A DNA stretch of 64,000 bases from Eucommia ulmoides (lineage: Eukaryota > Streptophyta > Magnoliopsida > Garryales > Eucommiaceae). Positions 37,684 to 49,000 of the stretch are shown piece by piece. The notes under the pieces are model-generated. The model worked only from the letters and a program-made list of their open reading frames with translations, ran no database searches and had not been told where the DNA came from. Positions within the stretch are counted from its first letter, which is position 1. Every line of letters begins with the position of its first letter. A program made the position numbers and the translations under genes. Location: positions 26,288,901 to 26,352,900 of the forward strand of contig CM028326.1 of NCBI GenBank assembly GCA_016647705.1, read 5' to 3'.

Positions 37684-39002
37684 AAGAAAAATCATTTTTT
37701 CAAAATCATTCTGACATGATAATATGGATTTTGGGTGACCTGGAAGAGCATATGTCATACAAAGCTTACCATCCAACATTTCCAGCCATTTGTTCATGAT
37801 TCGTTGAACAATACTCCCTATCACACTATCCCCGTCAAGACGTAAAACTGTTGTAACAACATCATATTTACATAGTGTAGTAAATGATGCCAACATTGTC
37901 ACTATCACTGTGTGGAAAAAATAAATATCACAATTCAACATCATGTTGAATATAACATGATATTATATTCAACATCTTATCTTATCACAAAAGAAAATAA
38001 ACAAATCTACGTTGTGAGATTATTATGTGCTATAATGCAAATGAGTCAAATGCGCATATATCTACAAATTATAAAATGTATATTGCATATAACTCAAACA
38101 ATTAAATTCAATCCAACCCAATCTCTTTCAATTCATGCATCATGTTGAATATAACATCATATTATATTCAACATCACACTAGTGCAATCAAATTGAATCT
38201 TGATCCACACTTTTAGAATCTTGAAAATAATCATGTCTTCTTATAGCCTAACTCACTCTCAAAAGACGCCTTGTAAGATGAGGATTACCCTAGACTTTAT
38301 ATATAGCTCAGGGATTCAACACGTATCAATCAATTGTATAGTGTTTTACTGTCGTTTTCTCATAACCTAATTTTTTCTTGAATATGCTACAACACAAACG
38401 ATGCAACACGTTTGAAAAAAAAATTAATAATCTTATCAATCAAATCTATAGTTCTAATTTCTTTTTCTTAAAATCTTATCAATTAGATCTACTCAATAAA
38501 TTGCATGAACTGCATTGTTGACGCTTTGAAAAACGAATATAACTAAATCGTAAAGTTTGAATTACTTACATGCAAGTGCTTCCCGTTGTTCTTGCCGAAA
38601 AGAATGTTCAATGCTCATTCCGTGTTCATTCAGCCAAAATCTTGATGTTTCAATCAATATGCAATCCGTTCTTCTCGCAAATCTCAAATTCCAAATTTGA
38701 AAAAACGTATTGTAAGTAAAAGAATCTCTTAGCTCAGCAGAAACTCGCGCAAATATAGAAACTCTTTGAATAGATTTCGTGTTTTATGTTGCCATTTAAA
38801 ATGCAGAAGGGTAAATTCATTAAAAGAAAAAATTGAATTTGAAATCAGAACTTTTTGGTAACATAAAACACTAACTTGAAGACTATTATGTGCATGAAAA
38901 AACTTGTGGAGCCATCTGGTAGATTCAAGTTATTTACAAGAGTATTCGGTAATTTTTCCTTTTTATTATTTAGTAATTCGAAGTAATGAAAAATATAAAA
39001 AA

Positions 39003-40926
39003 GACTTCTAACTAACAAAATTAAATTTTTGGTCCTTGAAGATTTTTCAGAAAACGGTCCTCGTTCTTGACCCTGCGAATTCTTCTAATTTATATAATAT
39101 ATCATTCTATAAATCTGTAAATATATAAATAAAAATGGAAAATCCATTTATCATAGAAATCAAATTTGTGAACATTTTTAATAAAAATAAAAATTATATC
39201 ATTTTAATGTACAGCTCACGCTCTCCATTTTGATATACATATTGTATATTTTTGAAAAAAAAATATAAATTTTTGAATATTCAAAACACAATAGTGTGAA
39301 TGTTCACATGTGAACAACAATAATATCAACATTCACATGTACTGTTTCAAGGTGTGTGAACATTGATATTGTGGTTATTCACATTGATATTTGATATTAT
39401 AATTATATTAATTAAAATTAATTGGTGTTAAATTTGTAATTTTTTAATTAATATTATAATTATAATTAGTTAAATTAAAAAAATACAATTTGAAAATAAA
39501 ATTGGTAAAATTTAAAAAATATTAATTTTTTAACTAGAATAATTTTTTTAAAACCTAAAAAAAAATATTATATATATATATATATATATATGAGATAATT
39601 ATATTTTTAAAGGTTTCTTATTATTTAATCCAAATTTCACACTCTCTTTTCGCAATGAGCCTTTTAAACAAAAAAAAAGTTATTATTTAATCTTTCTCTT
39701 AGCATTTAGTCATTTGGCAATTAAAAATAATAATGAACAGATTATTATACCCTATATAAATATGAAACCCTAGACCTATTTTATTCAAACACTCTCTCCT
39801 CACAACTTCTCTCCATTATTTTTTTAACCGCTCGCTTTCTCTCTCTCTATTGTCTTCCGTGCATCATTCGTTCGCCACCGTCGTTCGCAGTCATCCAGCC
39901 CGTATGTTCATCGCCTTCATCGTCATTCCTCTTTCTAATGTTCCAGACAAAGATCCAGTGATATTCCAAGCGAAGAAGGTAGATGAAGTCCAAACTGGCG
40001 ATGTTCCAGGCGAAGATTTAGCGATGTTTGTTTGTCCAGTAGTGGCGAATGTTCGTCTTCGTCGGTGACGGCAAACGGCGTTAGCGATTTGGCTTCGTCG
40101 GCGAAGTTTCTCTATTTCCAGTTCAATTGTTATTTCATCCTCCGCCATTTACAGTTCACTAGTTCAATTCTCTAGGGTTCAATTGTTAAACGAAAGGTTA
40201 AGAATTATTTTTTTCACCCCTTATTTAGTTTTAGTTTTAGTTTTGATTTTTCAATTTTTTTTTTTTACATTTTTCTCCCCGAACATTCACAACTATTTAA
40301 ATAGTAGTATGGATGTTTACATCAATTGGTTTTTGGGTGAATGTTCATTGCGGTTCGGTTAAGGTTCATACTGATTTTTTAGTTGTCGAGAGTGAATGTA
40401 TCATTTGTGGCTAGTAAATGTTCATACCGGTTTTATTTTTGTTGATTTAGGGCCTTTTCAATGTTTTGATTTGTTGTTTTTGGATGTTTTAGGTGAATAT
40501 TCGTGTGGTTTGATGACATGTCACACCGATTTATTTTTCGTTGATCTTAGTTTTTTTTTCAATTTTTTTTATTTGATTTGGTTTTCTGTAAATGTTCATA
40601 TTGAGATTGTATTTTGTTGATCCTAGCTTTAATTTTCAATTTTTTGGATTTGATGTTCATGTTGTCTTGGTGAATGTTCATATTGACATAATGAAAATAT
40701 AAATTTATTTACTTAAAAAACAATTAACATTCAAAACAACAGAATCAGAGTTAAAAAGTATTAAAATATTTAAAAATAATAGAATAAAAATGTGAATATC
40801 CACGTCTTGATCTTTTTACAGAATGACATTGTACGTAAATAATAGAAAAAATAATAATCAAAGAACAAAGGACTATTTTTTAAGAATCTCTGAGGATTAA
40901 AAACTTTATTTTGTTAGTTAGAAGTC
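39003..40926. mobile_element. MULE-type element with long TIRs, no transposase
   Basis: The left end (39003-39072) begins GACTTCTAACTAACAAAAT. The reverse complement of 40861-40926 begins GACTTCTAACTAACAAAATA, and similarity continues for about 65-70 bp with AGTCCT/GGTCCT blocks. The interior has many GAATGTTCAC-type motifs and a leader-like, CT-rich stretch (39780-39850) before a 72-codon frame at 39850-40068 that I do not recognise and do not call a gene. No target duplication could be read. It starts about 50 bp after the proposed right end of the large MULE. Confidence 0.65.
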
Positions 40927-42900
40927 CATTTTCAAATTCCAATTCGTAAAAATCCACCAGAAAAAACACCTTTGAGAAAGAATACCCCTCACATAACCCT
41001 CGAGTGAGATAGAGTTGCGCCACTTTCGCTCTTTTGAATCAATCATTCTCTCCCCGATGGTAGTGATGCAGATGTGGCAACGGTCATCGGAACCCTAATG
41101 TCATCCGGCTACCCCCCTCTCTCTCTCTTCTCTATTTCTCAGCCGAAACAGAAGAGCACAAACCCCTCTTATCGCCATCGCCATATTCATTGTTGTCGTC
41201 GAACTCATTCTTGAAGGTCTTAATCATCGTCATGTTCGCCGTTAACCATTGTTGTCTTTTCCAGCCTTTAACCGCAAGTCAAATCTATTTCGCCGTTAAC
41301 CACCATAGCCATTGTTCGTCGTTCACCGTCGTGTCACTATTCTGATCTTCGTGCCTCGTCGTCGTTCTCTCTCTCTCTAGATATGGATTTAGATTTGGAA
41401 TTTCCAGATCTAATTTCTTCAAATCTGGATTTGTTCAATGTTTGTTCATCTGATTTGTTCAGATCTCAGATTTGGAGATTTGGAAAATTCCAGGCCTGAA
41501 ATTTTTTCAGATCTGAAAATACCATGTTAGCACATGATTTTTGTGTGAATGTTAAGGTGTATATTTTTTACGTTAACATGAATATTTGCGTGATTTTTTA
41601 TATCTGGATTTTCAGATCTAAATATTTGTGTGAACATTCAACTACTATTTAAGGTGATTGAATTTTTTTATAATGTCTAGATTTAATTTTGGAAAAGGAT
41701 ATTTATGTGTGTGTTTTGACACGATTTGAGTGAATGTTAATGTGTATACATTTCTAGGTTTGAACACGAATGTGAACGTTGAGTGAACGATTGTTCTTAA
41801 TTTTTTTAGTGAATATTGAGTGGATATGAATTTGAGTTAACTGAAATAATATTTTAAAATATTGAGTAAATATTCACACAACATATTTGAATAGAAATTG
41901 AGTGAACTGAAATACTATTTTGAAATATTGAATAAACAATCACACAAAGTATTCGAATAAAAATTGGAATATTGAGTAAATATTACGTCAATATTATCAT
42001 AGTGAAATTTGTATTACTTTAATTAACTTTTAAGCACAATATGGATATGCGATTCAAATTTAATATTGTTTGAGAATGAAGTGTGTTTTACTTTAATGTT
42101 TATGCACTGTTAAAATGTATTGTTGGTGAGATTCAAATTGAACAAGTAATATAAGGAAAGGCGTATTGCTTGAACATTTACGCACAGAATAAAAATGAGA
42201 TCAAACCTAACATTTTTAAGAGATTGAGAAATGTATTTGTAAATACGTATTGCTTGAACATTTATGCATCGAATAGAAATGTATCTTAATCAAACATTTA
42301 AGTGTTTGAAAAATGTATTACTTGAAGGTTTAAGTATTATTAAAAGATAAGATTCAAATCGTAGTTGTAATATAAGTTAGGTGTATTACTTGAATATTTA
42401 TGTTAACGTTAACATCTTTCACCTCAACTAGTTAAGGTTTACGTTAACGTTTATGTATCATTTAAAGTGGAAAAAAAAAAAAAAAAAAAATTAGATTACA
42501 TCATTGTGTAGATTTTTTCCTGTAGGTTATTTTGAATTTTTTTTTTCAAAATTTATTTATTTATTTTATATTTCTGAGAAATGAGTTTGCAATGGTAATG
42601 TTTTTGTTGCAAGTATGATAAGTTTCATTACTTTTTTCTTGTAGTAAAATACAAAATGATAAAATCCGTAAATATGAGTGAATAGTTATAAGTAATATTA
42701 CGGACCATTTTTCACAAACTCTATGGAGATTAAAAACTTAAATAATTGGATCACAATTTTTTTTCTTTTATCTTTACTATTTTTGGGGACTATATAATTA
42801 ACTATCCTATAGTAAATTTTCCTTTTTTTAACAGTTTGATAGGGAATTATATGATAATTTTTTTTTTTCTCAATTAATCGTGCTACGTGGCATCATCTCT
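40927..42900. other. Repeat-like DNA upstream of the gamma-CAL gene
   Basis: The stretch 41040-41400 is CT- and GTCGTC-rich and leader-like. The stretch 41500-42450 is rich in GTGAATGTT and GAACATTTA, like the interior of the element at 39003-40926. Bases 42690-42745 resemble that element's right end (GGAC.ATTTTT, then GAGATTAAAAACTTA), suggesting a second, decayed relative. A poly-A tract lies at 42472-42490. No gene is supported. Confidence 0.5.
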
Positions 42901-43019
42901 CGTGTTCTCATCTATCGCATGCCTTCCGGTCTGAGACAAAACTCCTGCAATCTGACCCTCCAATTTCACTCTCTCCGTTGGATCCATTTTCAGCGTCCAT
43001 TGAGCGAGACTCATCGGAA

Positions 43020-46000
43020 ATGGCGGCATCAGCTCGTTTGTCGAGAAGAGCCCTGACCTCAGCTCTCTCTTCCCACCGCCACCACCTCCTCCGCCGGACT
43101 TTCGCCACCGAAGCCACGAAGATCGCCGAATCGCCGGATCGAGTGAAGTGGGACTACAGGGGGCAGCGGCAGATCATTCCCTTGGGACAGTGGCTTCCCA
43201 AGGTGGCCGTCGACGCCTACGTGGCCCCAAACGTGGTGCTCGCTGGTCAAGTCACAGTCTGTGATGGAGCCTCCGTCTGGAACAGCGCCGTGCTGCGTGG
43301 GGATCTCAACAAGATCACTGTTGGATTCTGTTCCAATGTTCAGGAGAAGTGCGTCGTTCATGCCGCTTGGTCTTCACCCACAGGTTTGGAATTTAATTAC
43401 TTGCGATTCTTAGGGTTTTGTTTGGTGCCTATGACAAATTGTGAGAAATTAAAAAAATTATGCGAATAATTTTAGGTCTTGGCATTGTTGAAAACAAAAG
43501 GAAATTGTTGTTGTCATCGTTTAGTTATCGGAATCAAATATCTTGCAAATTATCATTTCCTCTATAAAAGCAATTCAGATAGTGTTTGGAATCTCGAATA
43601 TAACCCTTGGAATTAGAATCGGAAATGAATGCATGTAAATTGTCAATTTATTTTGCACTGGTTCGTTTATAATTTGGATTCCAACTTTCAAAGAACCAAA
43701 TTTCATGCAAGCAATATCAACACATATCTAAAGCCTAAAGGTTGACTGAAGGTGGGTTTTGGACTGTGGAAGTTAAACTTTATTCCATCTAACTGGAAAT
43801 TCGGTTGCAAAACTTGCACGTCTCTACTGACTTAGGAAAAATGGTTCATGAAGCTAATCCCTTGTCCTTGAAGTTTCGTATGGTTCTTTATGAGCTGAAG
43901 TGTAACACTGTTTTATTTCTATTATCCTCTGATTGAGGATTTTTGCTTTGCTTTGCCAAAAGATGTTTAGGTCGCCACTCGCCTCTTTAGATGGATAGTG
44001 AGTTCTTGAGTTATGATACCATCTGATTGAAGATCTCGACTAGCTTGGACGGATTTCTGTTGGCTTTGTCGGGAGGCTTGCGTAGTTTGTTACGTCAGCT
44101 CCAAATGGCAGGAATGACTGAAGGTCACTTAAGAGCTGTTATATAATATAGTTATGGCGAAGGTTATGCTAGGTAGGAAGAAAACGCCCTTCGCGCAAGT
44201 GATTTTGCTTCCTTGTCCCTTACTAGTAAAGGGGCTCTTCGACCAAGTTTTGGACAGCCAAAAGACCTTTACCATTAGTTTGATAGAGAGGGATGAACCG
44301 ATACTACATATAGATAAGAAAATCTAAATGGGTGAGAGATAATATATAAACTATATTGTTGTGGTATTTAAGAGACTTGTTTATGATTAGGCCTCATCAA
44401 ATGGCGTTATCAAAATTTAAATTGATGTCCACATTAAATTGTAGTATGATGGTCTTTTCTCTTGTAAAATAATATTCTACTTCATACTTTTCTAACACAA
44501 GGGGACACCAAGTTTTTGGATGGATTTTTCTCTTCCATAGTTGTCTTTTGTTAGTGTGTTTTTGTAAACAAACTCCAAAAGGTTTAGTTTGGGCTTTCTA
44601 GGCCTTTATGTGTTCTTTAGAATCAAACTAGATTTTTCATTGTAACTGTTTATCTATTTGCTATAGTAGTAACTAGTAAGCTAGATATGTTATGCGTAAG
44701 TCTGGTTAAACTATGGGTTCTACTAATCTCTGCATCATATTTTGATATACAGCTTGAATTTCTGTTCCACATGACCACTTGAGGATCTCAGACTATATAT
44801 GTCCATAATTTGTTGGCATGATGAGTTTTCACTCAGATATTTAGATCTTCTAAGCTTATAGCTACTGCTGATCTCGCATCTTATATGTTGCTCTTAAGTA
44901 ATACTCCCTCCTGTCCCAACTTAATTGTCATACTTTCGTTTTTAGGCTGTCCTAAATCAATTATCACATTTCCTTTTTTAACAGACATACTTTATTACTT
45001 TTCCCAAAATAACCCTCGTCCCAACCACATTAAAATTTCAAAAAGTTTTATCACTTAAACTATTCCCAACAAGAGCAATATGGTAAAATAAAACATATTC
45101 AAATACTACTTAAATTTTATGCAAAGTTAAATGTGACAATAAATTTTAAAGGGAGTTAGTATTTCGTTTCTACCCACCCCACTCCCATGAGGAAACAAAG
45201 GCTCTTTTATTAATTTTTTTCGTTTTTAGTACTTCACTTTTCTTTTTTCTCTTCCTCTATTTTTTCCTTAAGTCTTGTGCATAGATTGAGTGAAAATTTT
45301 CCTAGTAAGAATTTGGTGCTTCCAAATTCCAGTGTTTTCATTGACCATATGTAGCGAACTTCGTAGTTCTGTATAAATCTTTTCTATGAACTCATCCTGA
45401 TCACTTTGCAATATTCCTCCCTTTTGTGAGCTCCTGTTGCTGACAACTATGAATTATCTGTAATAGTCCAAGTATCTTTTCCTTCATAATGACTGATGAT
45501 ATCAGTATATTTTTTTCATTGTCTGCCCTCCATTAGATTTGAATCAAACGATCCATTCTTCAGCTTGCCCTTTGAGTTCTATAAGTGTGCATTCCTGAAT
45601 TTCTACCCACAAAGTATATCTGAATTTTATCCTGAATTTATATACCTAGAGGCAAAAGGGAGCAACTATTTCTCATTACACCAGGCCAAAAACTACTAAA
45701 TGTCACCCCCTAAGATCTTATTTCTTTTGCCTTTCCATCCTTTAGAATGATGAACGAACTAGCTTTCCAAATATACGTAAAGGCATTTGTGCTGCTGAAA
45801 TTTTAAGTGCTTTTATCTTGATCATGCAAATAGACAGCTTATTGAATACTTGGAAATGAGAATATCAAGAGTTGGAGCATACTGCTGAAGCAAACAATTC
45901 TTCAAGTTGACATATAATAAATTCTCGAAGATGCTTTGCAGTTTGGATCTTTAGAGACATGAATCATGATATATAATATAGGATAGCTGTTAACCCATAA

Positions 46001-49000
46001 TAAAGCGGGCATGGGAAAACGCATGGACTTGATGCATTTCTTAACCGGGCTTGGTGCTAGTGGCATGCCCCAAGGTAGCAGTACCAAAACGGCACGGATT
46101 TGGCGCATTGCCAGACTTGGTGCTTGTAGCCTACACCAAGGCAGTGGTACAATTATGCACTAAGGTTGGCTTGATTAGGCGTAAGCATTGGACGCAGACA
46201 ACGTTTGGTTAGCAAAACATTGGCGCGATGGTGCCAAGTTATTGCAACTTGACACAAACGTGGGTTTTTGGCTAAAGCAAAGGTGTTGGCATTGACTTTC
46301 AACATCATTATGGCTCCTCAAACATATTTCTGTGCATTGTTGCTTGGGACATTTGCTTAAGGTATTATAAGGGGACCCCTCGTTTGGGAGACCCTCGGTT
46401 GTGGCTATGAACCTTGGCTTGCTAAGGAATACCGGCATGACAAGGTAAGGTCTAAGCAATGGTCACACGTGATGAGAAGCTTTGGGGCATGGCTTATCCA
46501 ATAATCTAGGTTAGGTGTGGAAATTGGGTTGTAATGTGCGACAACATACAAGGGTGCGTGGGACAATGCCAGTGGGCGTTGGGCGTCACTGAAGCAAAGC
46601 TCAAGGTGATCCTAGGTGCAACGCTAGGATCGATGTTCATGAGCGAGGTATGATACCAAAGAAGACCTTGGCACAGGGTCAAGGCAACAAAATCAACATG
46701 CATTGGCATGCATCGGCACAACAGGGCGTCGCTGGGTAATGCTGTTTGGCATTGGAATAAGGTTTAAGGTAATCCTAAGTTCAACGCTAGGATTGAGTTT
46801 CATTGGTGCGGTATCAAACCAAGAAAGACCTTGGCATGAGATGAGGCCAATGTAATGTGAGCAAAACATGAGCTCAACACCATAGTCTAGTCTTGTTTAT
46901 GCGAGCGGCATGACAAAAGTTGGTGTGTAGCGGTGAAACGGGGATGCAACGAGGATGGGCTCAAGGCAACAAGATCAGCCTGCATTGGCATGCATCGGCA
47001 CAACAGGTCGTCGTTGGGTAATGCTGGTGGGCATTGGATGGCATTGGAGTAAGGTTTAAGGTAATCCTAAGTACAATGCTAGGATTGAGTTTCATGGACG
47101 TGGTATCAAATCAAGAAAGACCTTGGTATAGGGCCAGGGCAATGTGAGCAGAACATGGGCTCAACGCCATAATCTAGTCTCAGTCATGCAAGCGGCATGA
47201 CAAACGTTGGTGCGTAGCGGCGAAACGGGGATGCAACAAGGATAGGCGCAAGGCTAGCTGGACGGTTTGGTGGCGTCGGTACCTGCTAAAGGTGCACAAA
47301 ATAACCGAAGTATGGGTAAAACTTAGTGCATGTGCCTGACATATGGGGGCAGGGCAGTTAAGTATGCTTGTGCAAATAAGGCAGAGTAATTGTCATGAAT
47401 ATATGTCTTGACTTTTGAGACCTGCCTAAACAGGTGGTTGCGCCTGATCCTTGGTATTTGGGGTGTCAACTACCATCTTCTTATACATTCGTGATTGAGA
47501 GTCAGGTTTCAACTGCAACCTTGATTGGAATCTGTGTATGTTTCCTTGTTTTCATTGAGTTATAATAACAGGGTTGGTCGTTGGTCGTACATGTGGTGCG
47601 TTTTACTACAGATCTTGGTGAATGTGTATGCGTTGGGTTGTTGCAAACTTTGTTTGTGTGTTAGAATAGCCATGTAGCTGGTTGATTGATGGGCACTCAT
47701 CAAGTGCAAAAAATTCTAATTCGGAAATAACCCTGACAGTGGGTATCAAAATTGTGCTACAATGGCCTCTACATCAAGTGTAAACAAGCTGCTTGAATCG
47801 TTGGAAGACTGTGTGGGTACACCAGCGAACAGTGAAGGGCAAGCCTATATGTCCAGAATGCAGAGATGCGGGCAGACATCGCCAACTTGAGAATTTCGTT
47901 TGAAGAATTCTGCAGTAACACTACTGCCAAATTCAAGACAATGTTGAAGGACATGATTGTGTTGGCCAAACCTCAAATGGATAGACCATCTTACGTTGGT
48001 GATGGAATTTGTTGCTAGACAAGCCCTTCAAGGGACAGTCCAACAAAGTTGGAGGTTCCAAATGTAGAGGCATTTTTAGGCACGTAGAGTGCCAATGAAT
48101 CGGGTTTTTTTTCCCCTTTTTTTGTGGGACATGGAATAATATTTTTAGGTTGCACATATAACTGAAGACTTGGAAGTTTCCATGTCGATTATGTTCATGG
48201 CTGGAGACACCAAGCTTTGGTGGCGTACTCAAGTGAAAGACGTGGTGTATCCTAAAATCAAAACTTGGGCAGATCAAAAGAAGTTTGAAGGAGTCATTTC
48301 TTCCAACAAACTCGAGTTGGGTTGCTTGAGCTCGATTGCTGAAACTCAAGCACACCGATTTTGTACACAAGTATATTAAGGATTTCACTTCATTGATGTT
48401 GGACGTGAAGTACATATCAGAGGAGGAAAAACTCTTCAACTTTACTTATGACTTGTAGCCTTGGGCACTACAGAATTGAAGAGGTAGGGCGTGCGTGCAT
48501 GACTTGTAGACTTCTGTGGCGGCAACAAATAACCTCACTAACGACAATGTAGGGAAAGATAATATCGATTTTGACCGAAGATCAAAGATGAAAGGAAAGA
48601 AAAAGATGAAGTTGATGCTAAGGAACATAGTAATGGAAGAGCACGGGCACAAAGCCCCTATTCCTAATGGATCCTCATCAAAATCACAATCCAAGACGGT
48701 TACGGGTAAGAGTCGGGGTTGTTTTATCTGCGATGGTCCTCACAGAATGAAGGACTGTCCAAAGAAAGAAAATCGATGTTGGTTCGGGAGAAATTAGAGG
48801 ATGAAGGCTCTGCATCTGAGGAAGTGCGGGAGAACACAATAGTGTTGGTGAAAAGCAATTAGACCGGGAGCAGTCTAAAATCTGCTAACTGACAAAACTG
48901 GTTTAGGAGGGGTTCCAGGAACTGCCTCACGTTTCATAAAGAAATATCACCAGAGGTATGGCTGGTGATGGAGAGGTTTCCATGTGAAGTTGTTGTGGAC

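Larger units (their letters stand above)
33190..37912 (-). pseudogene. MULE (MURA-type) transposase, broken and interrupted
   Basis: Read on the minus strand, after an acceptor at about 37911 comes a PB1-like N-terminal region (LDGDSVIGSIVQRI, YALPGHPKSILSCQNDFEKM). It is followed by a duplicated acidic linker, the MuDR DNA-binding domain (INNHTCGAAFRTLKNKRMSS, 37154 to about 36936), and the transposase core (ACIYGFNYCRPLIFLDG, FPVAFAIVDSHND, ISDRHK). A small intron lies near 36580-36655. A solo LTR (33943-36309) splits the core. The C-terminal part holds a SWIM zinc finger (RTCSC, then GFLCVHA, about 33500-33430) and a zinc-knuckle remnant (33190-33260). Many stops show it is dead. It faces the ULP1-like gene. 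Confidence 0.88.
17727..38955. mobile_element. Mutator-like element with ULP1-like gene, heavily interrupted
   Basis: The element carries a minus-strand MURA-type transposase (33190-37912) and a plus-strand ULP1-like protease gene (19181 to about 28340), facing each other. Its proposed ends are inverted. Left is GGTTACCGAGGAGTCCTTAT followed by CTACCGGAT (17727-17775). The reverse complement of about 38900-38955 reads ATTACCGAATACTCTTGTAA followed by CTACCAGAT. Subterminal ATGTTACCAA and GCCCCT/ACCCTTCTGCA blocks also pair. No 9-bp target duplication was found, so the borders are approximate. Removing the five nested insertions leaves roughly 9.8 kb. MULEs carrying ULP1-like genes (Kaonashi/CUMULE type) are known in plants; assignment to one of these groups is inference. 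Confidence 0.7.
45988..47738 (+). repeat. 5' LTR of the gag-only element
   Basis: It starts TGTTAACCCATAATAAAG and ends CCCTGACA, directly before the primer-binding site. It is 1,751 bp against 1,426 bp for its partner; most of the difference is a tandem duplication at 46681-47249. Its TATA-like box is TATTATAA at 46363-46370, followed by GGGGACCC as in the other LTR. Confidence 0.92.

Noticed and set aside
39850-40068. 72-codon frame after a CT-rich leader, starting with ATG
   Set aside because: No recognisable motif; it lies inside a MULE-type element and the reverse strand is open as well. It could be a captured exon, but nothing supports that.
45902-46721. Cysteine- and histidine-rich minus-strand frames
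   Set aside because: They are antisense to the LTR of the gag-only element and contain no zinc-finger spacing.
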